Both the position numbers and the translations under genes were made by a program. This document shows positions 43,542 to 53,603 of a DNA stretch of 64,000 bases, piece after piece (positions within the stretch are counted from its first letter, which is position 1; each line of letters starts with the position of its first letter). Origin of the DNA: CG2-30-51-40 sp041753575. GTDB lineage: Bacteria; Desulfobacterota; DSM-4660; Desulfatiglandales; Desulfatiglandaceae. The stretch lies in NCBI GenBank assembly GCA_041753575.1, contig JBGSUA010000033.1:1-64000 (forward strand), written 5' to 3'. The notes beneath the pieces were generated by a model that was not told the origin of the DNA, searched no databases, and saw only the letters and a program-made list of their open reading frames with translations.

Positions 43542-44537
43542 TCATCCGCCTATGCTTGACATCAGACGCGCGCACTTGCGCGGACCCCTTTTGAGTAAGT
43601 GATGATTAACAGGCTTGGTTTCAACAGCTCGACGCATTAACCCAAGCAAGAACGCGTCATCAGCGCCATTTCTTAAGGGCCCCTTCAAGTCTATCTCCTC
43701 ATCAGAGAAAAGACATCCCCTCAGGCTGCCTTCGGCGGTAAGTCTCAGACGATTGCATTTCGCGCAGAAATGATTGCTGAGCGCGCCGATCAGCCCGATT
43801 TCGCCGTCCCCTTTGCCAAGCCTGAACCTAAGCGCAGGCCCGTCCAGCTTTCCCGATTCAATCGGTGTAAGGGGCCAGGCATGCCTTATGATTTCAAGCA
43901 TTTCATCAATGGATACGAACTCGTCCGGCCTCCATCCGTTTTTGGCGCCGATGGGCATGAACTCTATAAAGCGCACATGAAGCGACCTTTCCATTGCAAG
44001 AGCGGCAAAATCCAGTATCTCGTCGTCGTTGATACCTCTCATCACGACAACATTTATCTTGATGGGGGAAAGCCCCTCGTCCTGTGCCGCCCTTATTCCG
44101 GCAATGACTTTGTCAAAATAATCACGTCCGGTAATCATTAGGAATCTTTCCGGTTTAAGTGAATCAAGGCTTATGTTGATTCGCCTTATCCCGGCATTCT
44201 TGAGATCCCGGGCGTAATCCTCAAGCAGAACCCCGTTGGTCGTAAGGGTTATCTCATCAAGGCCTTCCAGGCTGTGAAGAGTGTTCAGAAAAGGTATCAG
44301 CCCTTTTCGAACAAGGGGCTCACCGCCGGTGATCCTCACTTTTCTTATGCCATGAAGCGCTGATACCCTCACCACCCGCGCCATTTCCTCAAAGGAGAGG
44401 ATCTCTTCGTGAGGGACGAAGATTATGCCTTCGGGAGGCATGCAGTAGCGGCACCTCAGGTTGCAGCGGTCTGTAACGGAGAGCCGCAGATAGGTTACTA
44501 TTCTGTTGTTTCCGGCATTCAGAGTGTCTGCGGCCAT
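43542..44537 (-). CDS. moaA: GTP 3',8-cyclase (molybdenum cofactor biosynthesis protein A)
   Basis: 331 residues. The N-terminal radical-SAM cluster is CNLRCRYC in VTDRCNLRCRYCMPPEG; the SAM-binding GGEPLVRKG and the C-terminal second cluster CAKCNRLRLTAEG...GCLF are present; the protein ends in IGG, as MoaA must for activity. With MoaC it turns GTP into cyclic pyranopterin, the first step of molybdopterin/tungstopterin synthesis. The window also encodes a tungsten AOR and a molybdenum hydroxylase that need this cofactor. The ribosome site is weak. Confidence 0.96.
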   Translation of the reverse strand: MAADTLNAGNNRIVTYLRLSVTDRCNLRCRYCMPPEGIIFVPHEEILSFEEMARVVRVSALHGIRKVRITGGEPLVRKGLIPFLNTLHSLEGLDEITLTTNGVLLEDYARDLKNAGIRRINISLDSLKPERFLMITGRDYFDKVIAGIRAAQDEGLSPIKINVVVMRGINDDEILDFAALAMERSLHVRFIEFMPIGAKNGWRPDEFVSIDEMLEIIRHAWPLTPIESGKLDGPALRFRLGKGDGEIGLIGALSNHFCAKCNRLRLTAEGSLRGCLFSDEEIDLKGPLRNGADDAFLLGLMRRAVETKPVNHHLLKRGPRKCARLMSSIGG

Positions 44538-44670
44538 TTAACCAAGTCAGTCTTTCTTGAAAATGTATTGTCGCGGGATGCCCTTTGAGGACTTCCGAGA
44601 ATAAGACCTGATCTTAATACTCCCTGCCGGGGTATATTGCAAGAGGAGGTAACATAAAGGCAGGATTATC

Positions 44671-47600
44671 TTATTCCGCGTACACGCTTCTCCCAGCCCC
44701 ATAATAAGCGTCATAGACATGCTGGAAGACAGCGGCAGCCTTTTGCTCGAAAAGGTTGGGAGTATAAGCACTCGGCAATCCCTTGTCCAAAAGCTTCTCG
44801 ATAGTCACCCTGACCTCAGCACGGGCCTGCTGCCTCTTGCGCCAATCAAGCACCAGTTTTCCAGCCTTGAGCGTAACCAACAATTCGCGGGCCGTGGCCT
44901 TGACCCTGCTCAGGTCCGTTGAAGTCATTTCAATGAGCGGCCTGGTCAGGATGTCAAAAAGCGCCAGTTCCTCTTCGGTCAACTGCTCTCCTACAGCCCT
45001 CTTTTCCTCCTCGTCCAAACCCCTGGCAAAAACAACCAACTGATGGAAGAACTCCTCGGCGTTCAGGCTCCCGGCATTGTATTCATCTATCATAGTCTGG
45101 AAGCGATCCAGATAGTCCATACGGGTTCGGTTGAGCCGCACCATGGCCATGAGCCTCTGTGCCAGAGCCCCTTTGAGCTTTTCATTGACCGTGCGTTTGC
45201 GGCCTGTTTTGAACTTCTGTTCCATTGCCTCAAAATCAAATCCACTAAGGTCAATGAGGCGATTACGGCCATAAGCAATGCCCCTTTCGCCTATGATGTA
45301 ACCCTCTGTGGCAATGGAGCGGTCCAGCATTCCTTCAACCCGCTGCATGACCAGCGATATGTCAGCCGGTGGTATCAGTGCGCGGATTTTATCGGCGATG
45401 ACCTGCACGGGTGTTACCTAGGCTGAAAACTCCCGCGCGGCCGGGTCGGGCAGTACGGCCTTGTAAAGCCGCTGCACCGTGTTGGCCAAGTCGAGATAAC
45501 GGATCTTGATCTCCTCGGAGGTGACCAGCGCCTCTACGGCGTCATCGAGCAGGCCGACGCGGGCGAATCCATCGGCGGTCTGGATGGCAGCAAGGTTCAC
45601 CCCTTGTTCCTGGCACAAGCCCCGGGTTTCTCCCAACGCCTGCCGCAACGCTGCCACCAGGGCGGCCTTATCTTCCACCGGCTTGTCGCCACCGTCGCCC
45701 GCCCCGTAAATGGCCAGCGCCCGCTCCAGGTTTCTGAACACGCCGGCATAGTCCACAATCAGGCCGCTTACCTTGCCGGGATAGACCCGGTTAGCCCGTG
45801 CAATGGTCTGCATAAGGGTATGGTTTCGCATCGGCTTATCGAGGTAGAGTGTCGAACAACTTGGCACATCGAAACCGGTCATCCACATGGCGCAGACAAA
45901 CACCAACCGGAAGGGGTCATCCGGTTTTTTGAACTTCGTCTCCAGATCCTCTTCGACTATACGTTTGCGGTGCGGGCTGATGTCCAGCCCCTTTTCGGCC
46001 ATCTCGCCAATCTCGTTTTGCCCCTGAGAGACCACCACCGCCATGTCGGTTTCTTTCATCCGGGCGATGCATTCTTCGATATCCCGCCGGGCATCGTCGT
46101 CCGCCCCGGTCCATTCCGCCTGCAATGCCGTAATCTTATCGCCCCAGTGCTTCCTTACCTTGTTGTACATGCGGATGGCCGTGGCCTTGTCTATGCAGAC
46201 CATCATGGCCTTGCCCTGAAAACCCCGCCCCGTAAAATGGGTCACCAGGTCCTTGGCCACTGCCTCCAGGCGGTCGTCGCGCGTGATCAGGTGGTACTCG
46301 CGGGCGAACTCCCGCTCCAGCATTTTCTCCTGAGCCTCGTCGAGTTCCGCTTCTTCCAGCAGGCGCTCCATGTCTTCGTTGAGGTTGTCGTTGACCAGTT
46401 GTAGTTCGGGGATGCGGTTTTCGTAGTAGAGCGGCACCGTCGCGCCGTCCGCCACCGACTGCTGGAAGTCGTACACGCTGATGTAATCGCCGAAGACCTG
46501 CCGGGTCTTTTCCTCGCCCACGATCAGCGGTGTGCCGGTAAAGGCCAGAAATCCGGCGTTGGGCAAGGCCGTGCGCATGTTCAGCGCCAGCGTGTCGTAC
46601 TGGCTGCGGTGCGCTTCGTCGGTGATGACGATGATGTCGCGCCGCTCGGAGAGCACCGGGTGCGCCTCGCCCTTCTCGGTGCGGAACTTGTGGATCAGGG
46701 TGAAAACGTAGCGGTGGTCTTCCCTGAGCAACTGCCGAAGGTGCTTGCTGCTTTCCGCCTGAGCGTGGCCTTCTGTCACTACTCCGGCCGAGACGAAGTT
46801 CTTGTAGATCTGCCCGTCCAGCTCCTGCCGGTCGGTGACCACCACAAAGGTCCAGTTGCCCGGGATCTTGCGCAGCACCTTTTGGGCAAAGAACATCATT
46901 GAGACACTCTTGCCGCTGCCCTGGGTATGCCAGAACACACCCAGCTTGCCGTCGCGCTGCCGGATATCGGCCAGGGGCCTCCAGCGCATTATTGACACCT
47001 AGATACTGATGGTTTTTGGCCGTCAGTTTGATCAGCCCGCCGGGGACTTCCTGAAACACGCAAAAGTTCTCCACCAGGTCGAGCAGTCGCGCCGGGTCGC
47101 AGACGCCGCGCAGCATGGTCTCCAGCGATACCCGGCCCACCTCGTCCTCGCTGCCCACCTTCTTCCACTCGGCAAAGTGCTCCCACCCGGCGGTCACGCT
47201 GCCCACGCGGCTCTGGCTGCCGTTGGAGAGGATGATCAGCGCATTGGGCCAGAAAAGTTGTGGCACGGTGTCCTTGTAATCGCTTAAGTTGCCGGTAAAG
47301 GCGGTCTCCAGGCGGCGGTGAGCGGCCTTCAGTTCGATGAACAGCAGGGGCAGGCCGTTGACAAAACCCAGCAGGTCGGTCCGCCGGGTATGCATCTCGC
47401 CTGTGACCCAGAACTGCGAGCAGAGCAGAAAGTCGTTGTTGGCCGGGTCGTCCCAGTCCACCACCCGCACCACTTCCACCGTCTCCCCATCGCCCTCGGG
47501 ATCGGGCATGGCAACGCGCACGCCGTTTTTGAGCAGATGGTAGATCTCGCGGTTGGCGGCCACCGAACTCATGCGCGAGCGGTCGCGGGTCAATTCCTCA

Positions 47601-47830
47601 ATGGCATGGTGGATGGCCTCAATGGAAACTTCCGGGTTGATGGATAGCAACGCAGCACGCAAACGAGTTTTCAGGATAACCTCGGCCCGGGTCTCGCGGC
47701 CCAGGGTGCTTCCGCCGTGGTCGAACTCGTGATAGGCGTTGACCGTCTCCCAGCCCAGCGCCGCCAGCAGGGCGATGGCCGGTTGCTCGATCAGGGCATC
47801 TTCGGAGTAATCTGACAATTTCATCCCCAT
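44671..47830 (-). pseudogene. hsdR: Broken type I restriction enzyme R subunit (hsdR)
   Basis: Read right to left, the N-terminal part from ATG 47830 contains the nuclease site LLFIELKAAH and runs to NHQYLGVNNALEA. The frame then shifts at about 46965-46995, near a four-C run, and continues with GVFWHTQGSGKS (Walker A), TDEAHRSQ and the helicase core. In that frame a TAG at 45418-45420 interrupts ...REFSA*VTPVQVIADKI before the C-terminal ~245 residues. An intact HsdR would be about 1,050 residues. At least two lesions are therefore present, and restriction by this locus is probably lost unless one lesion is a sequencing error. Confidence 0.85.
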
Positions 47831-47905
47831 AAAAGTTTTCCTTGACTTTGCTGTCCGCGTCAATATATTTAAATCAGCTCATTTACCATGTGTAAAAGGA
47901 GTTAC

Positions 47906-47930
47906 GAAGCCGCCCCTACCGGGCGGCTTC
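47906..47930. terminator. Strong hairpin between the hsd operon and hsdR
   Basis: GAAGCCGCCC (47906-47915) and GGGCGGCTTC (47921-47930) form a perfect 10-bp stem with a 5-base loop. On the plus strand it is followed by AGCATTTTTA; on the minus strand by a weaker T-containing stretch. It separates the chained hsdM-S-DUF3800 genes from hsdR. Confidence 0.55.
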
Positions 47931-47937
47931 AGCATTT

Positions 47938-48429
47938 TTATGGTCTGTTTTTCCAGTACGTCTCATACTCTTTTCTCAATTTTTGTTTGGTATGCCGCCT
48001 GGTTACCAAAAACGCCGTCCACGGCAGCAAGAAATCCCCACGATCGGCAAGCACCACAACGTAATCTTCCTCTTCCAGCCAGATGTGGATTCGATCTTCG
48101 TTACGCTTGACAGATACCCAATACTTCACCTTCTGATCGTTCTCGTGTTCGATGACCGGCTTCGGCCACCGTATTCGTTCGCATCGCCTAAAATCCGGAA
48201 TTCGATTTTCTTCCTCCTGGCCTTCTGTAATCATATGCCAGAATGTTGCCTCCTTACCGTTAGTGAGGGGATGCCGTTTCAGGCCCAGCCGCCGCCCCTG
48301 AAACACCGGCTTGCTATCGACAAAATCTCGTTTGAACCATGTATAGATGGCTGCCAGGTAGGCATCCCAGTCGCCGCCGTAGTCGTTGAACAGCACCAGC
48401 GGTGGCAACCAGTCAGGCGTCCCATTCAT
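47938..48429 (-). CDS. Small RM-associated protein, possibly BECR/PBECR-type nuclease-like
   Basis: 163 residues from ATG 48429, with GGAGG upstream and an ATGA overlap with the DUF3800 stop. It contains YTWFKRDFVDSKPVFQGRR, FWHMITEG, FRRCERIRWPKPVIEH and a C-terminal EDYVVVLADRG...LPWTAFLVTRR. The last blocks are reminiscent of BECR-fold (RelE/Barnase-like) domains found in phage and toxin proteins, where conserved His and Arg residues act on RNA. That match comes from memory of the pattern and is not certain. As the last gene in the hsdM-S-DUF3800 chain, it may be an accessory effector. Confidence 0.55.
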   Translation of the reverse strand: MNGTPDWLPPLVLFNDYGGDWDAYLAAIYTWFKRDFVDSKPVFQGRRLGLKRHPLTNGKEATFWHMITEGQEEENRIPDFRRCERIRWPKPVIEHENDQKVKYWVSVKRNEDRIHIWLEEEDYVVVLADRGDFLLPWTAFLVTRRHTKQKLRKEYETYWKNRP

Positions 48430-49139
48430 ATCAGGACCTCCGCTGCGTGCCATCGAAAGAGATTAATCTTTTCTTCTCTCAAAAGCGTAGTTTTAGTCAG
48501 GGCGTATCCCGATCGTTTTTGCATTCTTCGGATCACTGCCATTTTCCCGGCATTGCCCTCCAACCCCCTGTTCAAGTAGCCGATCGCGCCGATCAGCAGG
48601 TCAGCAAGCTGTAATTGCTCAATCTCGTGGGAGCGAACCAACTGCAAGCGTTCAATCACTTGGCGGGAAAAGTCATACATGTTGTTGCTCAACACTTCAT
48701 GTAACTTGGCGACTTTTTCGGCGCCTCGCGTATCCTTGATGTCCATGTAGATTCGATAACGCGCATCCGGCCTCAAGATAACCTTTAGCATGTCAAAATA
48801 CATCTTGTAATACCAAGTATCGTGATCCTGGCCAGGAAAAGCGCCGTGCTGCAGCTTGTCCTTGTCCGGAACGATCAGCGCCCGAAAGTGCAGGTCATCG
48901 TCGTCAAAAAAATAGTCGATTATGTCCAAATAGAAGTCTTTCTTGGCTGGGGAGACCTTGGTCCACTTCACCTCGAATGAGGCTGGTATAAGATGTTTCT
49001 GTTTGAATTCCCGCAACCGCACAGCAATCTCCCGACGTTTGTCCAGCGGACACCAGACAGCACCCAACGCCATCGCCTTCTGCCGGTCGTTCTCAAGATG
49101 GCATGATTCGTCACAGTAAATATTGAAAATTTCGCTCAT
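48426..49139 (-). CDS. DUF3800-domain protein
   Basis: 237 residues. DUF3800 proteins start with an acidic YxDES motif, here IYCDESCHLE, and hold further acidic residues (IYMDIKDTR, LQLADLLIGAI) in the order expected for an RNase H-like fold, so a nuclease role is plausible but not shown. They are widely found in defence islands and near restriction systems. The start overlaps the hsdS stop (ATGA), and its stop overlaps the next gene (ATGA), which ties its expression to the methyltransferase operon. Confidence 0.85.
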   Translation of the reverse strand: MSEIFNIYCDESCHLENDRQKAMALGAVWCPLDKRREIAVRLREFKQKHLIPASFEVKWTKVSPAKKDFYLDIIDYFFDDDDLHFRALIVPDKDKLQHGAFPGQDHDTWYYKMYFDMLKVILRPDARYRIYMDIKDTRGAEKVAKLHEVLSNNMYDFSRQVIERLQLVRSHEIEQLQLADLLIGAIGYLNRGLEGNAGKMAVIRRMQKRSGYALTKTTLLREEKINLFRWHAAEVLI

Positions 49140-50404
49140 ACCGCAGCCTCTTCGGAAACTTTGATGTCCAGCTCCGACACATCCACCTCGCCGGAGATGA
49201 GCCGGGGCAGCAGCAGGTCGCGGGTGCGACGGAGGGTGGTGTTTTTGAAAATAAAACCCGCTATCTGGCGGTGTAAGGGATGAGCAATATTCCGGAAATC
49301 TTCAGCGATATTCCTCGGCGGAACAGCAACAACCACGTCATCCACAATTCCCTTGTTGATATGCTGCTGTGCTCCTCCGCTCGCATGGTTAATGATGTCT
49401 AATATCCTATCGCTAATCGTCAGATAAAGCCATTCAATGAGATTCTCGTCTTCGCTGATGACCCCAACAACAGATTGATTTGCTGATGCTTGAATTTCGA
49501 GCATACTCACCTGCCCCAATGTGGCACCCGTAATTGCAATCAATGTAGTTCCTCGTGGCATTAGCTTCGCGGCAGATTTTTTCAGCGCAAGCTCGGTGAT
49601 TAGCTCGCTTGGCTCAGTCACCCGAAGGTCATTCACCTTTCCAGAGTTAATCCACGGAACCATTCCATTGCACCAGAATTCGGGATTTTTGCGAGACGGA
49701 GTTCCACCAAGAACCGTCAAGAAGGCCTCACCTAGTCTCTTCACCTCCCACCCCTCCGGAATCCTGCTGAGGGGGGAATCGGTGAAGCGGGCGCGCTGGT
49801 GGCCGGGAAAGCGGAACTTGACGAACCACTCGCTGTAGAGGTTCTGCGCCATCTCCTCCAGAATCTTGATCCGTCGCAGGTTGTTCTCGATCAGGCCGTC
49901 ATAGGCCGAAAGTATTGCCGCGATTTTGCGCTGTTCTTCTACGTCGGGTGCCACAAAGTCAAAGCGCAACAATTTGTCTAAGCTCAAATTATCCTGCGTT
50001 GTGCCATGTGAGACTTGCTGCATATCGAGCTTTATCAAATCAATGTAGTACTTGATGAAACGAACGTCGGCCTTCGCTGGTTCAGCTATAAAACCGATGA
50101 CACTATCGGGAAAGCAACCAGGAATAGCCAGAATAGCTGTATCGGCTATATTCGCAGCAATGGTGATGCAAAGTGTACCAGGTCCCCATAGCTTGCTTTG
50201 GGCCAATCCTTTTTCGTTATAGGTCTGTGAATGCTCGGATAGGTAGAGATTCGCGGCTTTAATGTCTCCCGTTTGAAAGAACGGATACTCTCCGCCATAT
50301 AATGAAGGTTCATTCCGCGGCCTGTGCCGTGAGCGGCCACGGCCTACGGAGCCAAGTTGATCTAACTTTCGTGCCTTCCAATTTGCTGGGGATGTATGCT
50401 CCAT
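49136..50404 (-). CDS. hsdS: Type I restriction-modification specificity subunit
   Basis: About 422 residues with two target-recognition domains separated and ended by conserved helical spacers (EEQRKIAAILSAYDGLIENNLRRIKILEEMAQNLYSEWFVKFRFPG, in pieces, near residues 155-205). The first half opens with WKARKLDQLGSVGRG and the second with GWEVKRLGEAFLTVLGGTPSRK. It sets which bipartite DNA sequence is methylated. ATG 50404 shares its A with the hsdM stop (TGATG); a GTG at 50407 is the alternative. Confidence 0.93.
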   Translation of the reverse strand: MEHTSPANWKARKLDQLGSVGRGRSRHRPRNEPSLYGGEYPFFQTGDIKAANLYLSEHSQTYNEKGLAQSKLWGPGTLCITIAANIADTAILAIPGCFPDSVIGFIAEPAKADVRFIKYYIDLIKLDMQQVSHGTTQDNLSLDKLLRFDFVAPDVEEQRKIAAILSAYDGLIENNLRRIKILEEMAQNLYSEWFVKFRFPGHQRARFTDSPLSRIPEGWEVKRLGEAFLTVLGGTPSRKNPEFWCNGMVPWINSGKVNDLRVTEPSELITELALKKSAAKLMPRGTTLIAITGATLGQVSMLEIQASANQSVVGVISEDENLIEWLYLTISDRILDIINHASGGAQQHINKGIVDDVVVAVPPRNIAEDFRNIAHPLHRQIAGFIFKNTTLRRTRDLLLPRLISGEVDVSELDIKVSEEAAV

Positions 50405-51957
50405 CACTCCCCCTCCAGCAACTTGGTCACATTCTCGGCAATTCGTTCTTCCAGCTCCCGTGCTTCGATGTTGAGAGTTTCCAATTCTTCGTTCAGTTCC
50501 TCCAACCTCTCCTTGAAGTCAAAATCATCCTCGACTCGGGCAGTCACTCCCACATAGCGGCCGGGGTTGAGACTCCAGCCCTGGGCTTTAATATAAGAGA
50601 GCGTGGCTACCTTGCACAGTCCGGCCACGTCCGCGTATTTACCGGCGGGGAACTGTTCGGCCAGCAGGTCGGCGCTGTCGTGCAGGTTCTCCGGTTTTTC
50701 GCCGCGGTAAAGCCGGGCGATGTTGGCCAGAAACTCGATCTGCGCCGGGGTCCAGTCGCGGTGGGCACGGTCGATCTGGCGGTAGAGGTGGCGGGCGTCG
50801 ATGAAGAGCATCTGGTCGGCGCGAGAGGTCTTGCCTTTGCCTCGGTCGAAAAACCAGAGGGTGCAGGGGAGGGTGACGGTGTAGAAGAAGTTGGAGCCTA
50901 CGGCGACCATCACATCCACGGCGCGGGCTTCAATGAGCTGCTTGCGGATGTCCAGCTCTGAGCCGCGGGCGTCGGAGGCGGAGTTGGCCATGACGAACCC
51001 GGCGCGGCCGGTTTCCGAAAGGGCGCTGTAGAAGATCTGGATCCAGAGGTAGTTGGCGTTGTCGGTGCGGGGCAGGCCGAAGGGAAAGCGCGGGTCATCC
51101 TTGAGCCGCTCCTTGTCCACCCGGTCCACGTTGAAGGGCGGATTGGCCATGACGAAATCGAACTTGCCCGGGGAGCGGTGCAGGTCCTCGTAGTAGGCGT
51201 TCCCCTGGCGGATGTCGCCGGCCAGGCCGTGCACGGCAAGGTTCATCTTGCCCAGTCGGACCGTCTCGGCCACCTTCTCCTGGCCGTAGATGGAGAGCTC
51301 GGCGCCGGGGTTCTTCTGGTGCTCCGCGACGAAGCGGGCGCTCTGGACAAACATGCCGCCGGAGCCGCAGGCCGGATCGAAGATGCGGCCCTGGAAGGGT
51401 TCGATGATGCCGACGATGAGCTGGACGATGGCGGTGGGGGTGAAGAACTCGCCGCCCTTCTGGCCTTCGCTCATGGCGAAATGGCCGAGGAAGTATTCGT
51501 AGATCTTGCCGAAGGCGTCTCCCTCGATGTCCATGGGGACGGAGTTCATGGCCTTGAGCAGTTCCTTGAGCAGGGCGTTCTCGAAGCGGTTGTAGGTCTT
51601 GGGGAGCACGTCCTTGAGGTCGGGGTTCTCCGCCTCGATGGCCCTCATGGCGTCGTTAATGGCCGCGCCGATGTTGGCCCCCTCGGGCAGGGTGATCAGC
51701 GCCGAGAAGCGGGCCGCCTCGGGCAGATAGAGAACGCCGCGGGCTTGATAGTCAGCCGGCCCGATCTTACGCCGCCCGCCACCCCCTGCGCCCGTCAGTT
51801 CCTTTGCCGCCGCCTGAAACTTGTGGTCGGCGTAGCGCAGAAACACCAGTCCCAGAACCGGGACAGAGTATTCCGAAGACTTGAGCTTGGAATTAGCCCG
51901 CAGCTCATCGGCCGCGGCCCAAAGCCGGGATTCGATTTGGTTGCCGTTATGGTTCAT
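50404..51957 (-). CDS. hsdM: Type I restriction-modification DNA methyltransferase subunit
   Basis: 517 residues. SAM-binding motif I is DPACGSGGMF and catalytic motif IV is NPPF (VMANPPFN), typical of N6-adenine methyltransferases; an N-terminal HsdM_N helical domain (ADELRANSKLKSSEYSVPVLGLVFLRYADHKF, in pieces) is present. With HsdS it methylates the host recognition site. It is the first gene of the chained operon; no ribosome site is clear before ATG 51957. The region is more GC-rich than most neighbours, suggesting transfer. Confidence 0.95.
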   Translation of the reverse strand: MNHNGNQIESRLWAAADELRANSKLKSSEYSVPVLGLVFLRYADHKFQAAAKELTGAGGGGRRKIGPADYQARGVLYLPEAARFSALITLPEGANIGAAINDAMRAIEAENPDLKDVLPKTYNRFENALLKELLKAMNSVPMDIEGDAFGKIYEYFLGHFAMSEGQKGGEFFTPTAIVQLIVGIIEPFQGRIFDPACGSGGMFVQSARFVAEHQKNPGAELSIYGQEKVAETVRLGKMNLAVHGLAGDIRQGNAYYEDLHRSPGKFDFVMANPPFNVDRVDKERLKDDPRFPFGLPRTDNANYLWIQIFYSALSETGRAGFVMANSASDARGSELDIRKQLIEARAVDVMVAVGSNFFYTVTLPCTLWFFDRGKGKTSRADQMLFIDARHLYRQIDRAHRDWTPAQIEFLANIARLYRGEKPENLHDSADLLAEQFPAGKYADVAGLCKVATLSYIKAQGWSLNPGRYVGVTARVEDDFDFKERLEELNEELETLNIEARELEERIAENVTKLLEGE

Positions 51958-52277
51958 GCGCAATCATTTGGGGGCGTTTCGCTTCAGAAAACCCATTTTT
52001 TCCTCGTACACAATACAACACATAATTTGCAGGCAGAAGAGAAATCTTACGTTGGATCTGGCCGGGTTGCCTTGGCCTGGTCAATATGCGGCCATTGCCG
52101 TACTTTGTTATCTTTTTGATATCGTTGGGTCGGATTTGTCCCTTCAATCTTGCCCCCAAGGCATTCCGGATCGTCCGAAGGTCAACCTGGCAACCGCTGT
52201 TTGTTTCTCCTGTTTGACGTCACCTCCCAAATTGATAATATTATCCAAATCGAGCAACAACTTAAGGAACTCCGGTC
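51958..52277. other. Gene-free stretch upstream of hsdM
   Basis: 320 bp between the divergent hsdM and hydrolase genes. A leftward open frame of ~70 codons (to 52159) lacks a start with a ribosome site and a known domain, so it is not called. The segment must hold both promoters; AT-rich DNA near 52235-52260 is a candidate. Confidence 0.4.
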
Positions 52278-52973
52278 ATGATGTTTAAATCTTCTATCCT
52301 CATCCCTGTTATCCTGATGATGTGCTTTGTTGTTTTGTCGTGCGCGGGTATAAGCGGCCCGGCGCGCTATGAGCCGGAGTCGGGTGGAGGGCCTATGGTG
52401 CTGATGATATCCGGCCAGACCGGCCCAATGCTATACGCTGAATTTGCAAGGCGTCTTGCCGGGTCCGGATACCTCGTCCTGCTCTTTGGCGGCAAGGATT
52501 TGCCGCTTGATAAGCCGGATGTATGTCGCTCAATGATCCGGGAGATCATCAAGAAAAAGTCTCGATCTTCCCTTGGCAAATCCGAAAAAGCGGCGGTTCT
52601 CGGGTATTCTCTGGGGGGAGCCGTGGCGCTGTCCTGTGCTGCCGGCATGGCGGAGGAGGTTGCCGCAATTATCGCCTACTATCCCGCGACAAGGCTGATC
52701 CCGGACCTTGATGCCTGTGTTGAAGGCTTCCGTGTTCCTATAATCGTCTTTCAAGGCGAGGATGACCGCTATCTTAACTGCTGCAGTGTGGAGAAAATAA
52801 GGGAGATCAATCAGGCGGCCAAAGAGAAAGGACGCCATTTTGAATTGACGGTCTATCCGGGCGCCGGCCACGGGTTCAATCTTGGACCGCTCAAGAACAA
52901 AGAATTGGACGCGGAAACCTGGCAGAAAACAATAGATGCCCTGCAAAGATATCTACCCTTACCGGCAAAGTGA
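52278..52973 (+). CDS. Dienelactone hydrolase-family lipoprotein
   Basis: 231 residues. The N-terminus is a lipoprotein signal with lipobox VLSC (Cys near residue 22). The alpha/beta-hydrolase fold follows, with nucleophile elbow GYSLGG, acid GEDDRY and His in GAGHGF. Classical dienelactone hydrolases use Cys as nucleophile; here it is Ser, as in many esterase-like relatives. It probably hydrolyses an ester in the periplasm, anchored to a membrane. It is alone in its orientation between the hsd locus and the AOR cluster. Confidence 0.8.
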   Translation: MMFKSSILIPVILMMCFVVLSCAGISGPARYEPESGGGPMVLMISGQTGPMLYAEFARRLAGSGYLVLLFGGKDLPLDKPDVCRSMIREIIKKKSRSSLGKSEKAAVLGYSLGGAVALSCAAGMAEEVAAIIAYYPATRLIPDLDACVEGFRVPIIVFQGEDDRYLNCCSVEKIREINQAAKEKGRHFELTVYPGAGHGFNLGPLKNKELDAETWQKTIDALQRYLPLPAK

Positions 52974-52997
52974 AAAGGAGGAGTCCTCCTTTGGTCT

Positions 52998-53603
52998 TTA
53001 AGAGATTGTAATCACAATATGGATCATCTCGTCAGGCAGGTATGATCCGGTGGTTTTAGCGCAGATTTTCCCCTCCTGTTGAAGGGCGTTGAGTGATGAA
53101 GCCTTTATCCATATCCCTCTGGACAAAAGTCCCGGGCCAAGATCGGCAACAAGAGCGTTAAAAAGCTTAACCTTAACCCATGCGTCGGAGTCGGGCTTGC
53201 CGGCAATATCTTTTTTTCCCACCTTGCTCCTCAACCCGGCCAGGTAACCGCCCTTTCTGAATATGGAACCGGCCAGACCCGGCATGGCCGCTGAAAGGGC
53301 CAGGACCGATCCATCAGCCAGGGTCTCAGAATCAAGGTCATCAACAGGTATGCCGTTTAGGAATAAAGTTGATATCCTCCTTGAAATGTAGTCGCTGTCA
53401 ATCTTCAGATAATCTGTTAGAAAATCCTTGATGCTTATTCCAGCCTTTGTTGTTACGAAAAAACCTTCCTGTAACATACGGAACAACAAAGGCTTATGAG
53501 AACTGTCAAGGACCAGCGAGACTGAGGTTGGGGAGGGGCTGATTACGCTCCCCTCCCCGCTGAGAGTTGCATTTGAGCTGTTACCAGTTGAAGACCGTGT
53601 CAA
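52998..53603 (-). CDS. Unknown protein coupled to aldehyde:ferredoxin oxidoreductase
   Basis: Up to 201 residues from a TTG inside the 3' end of the AOR gene; the true start may be further in, since the first ~25 residues are low-complexity (Ser/Thr/Gly). The folded part reads VSLVLDSSHKPLLFRMLQEGFFVTTKAG, FLTDYLKIDSDYISRRISTLFLNGIPVDDL, GLAGSIFRKGGYLAG and ends in YLPDEMIHIVITIS. No domain is recognised. The 23-bp overlap with AOR indicates joint translation, so it may be a chaperone or partner of that enzyme. Confidence 0.6.
   Translation of the reverse strand: MTRSSTGNSSNATLSGEGSVISPSPTSVSLVLDSSHKPLLFRMLQEGFFVTTKAGISIKDFLTDYLKIDSDYISRRISTLFLNGIPVDDLDSETLADGSVLALSAAMPGLAGSIFRKGGYLAGLRSKVGKKDIAGKPDSDAWVKVKLFNALVADLGPGLLSRGIWIKASSLNALQQEGKICAKTTGSYLPDEMIHIVITIS

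Noticed and set aside
39175..45420. Two genes with in-frame TAG (NfeD-like at 39175, hsdR at 45418) as a sign of pyrrolysine or other TAG recoding
   Set aside because: Many intact genes in the window end in TAG (for example at 10981, 13125, 16587, 19550, 22503, 31176, 32819, 34622), the hsdR gene also has a frameshift, and the NfeD-like gene is truncated. Nonsense decay is simpler.
51947..52159. 70-codon leftward frame just upstream of hsdM (basic, RPNDIKKITKYG)
   Set aside because: Starts at a TTG without a ribosome site and overlaps hsdM; extending it upstream meets a stop before any usable start.
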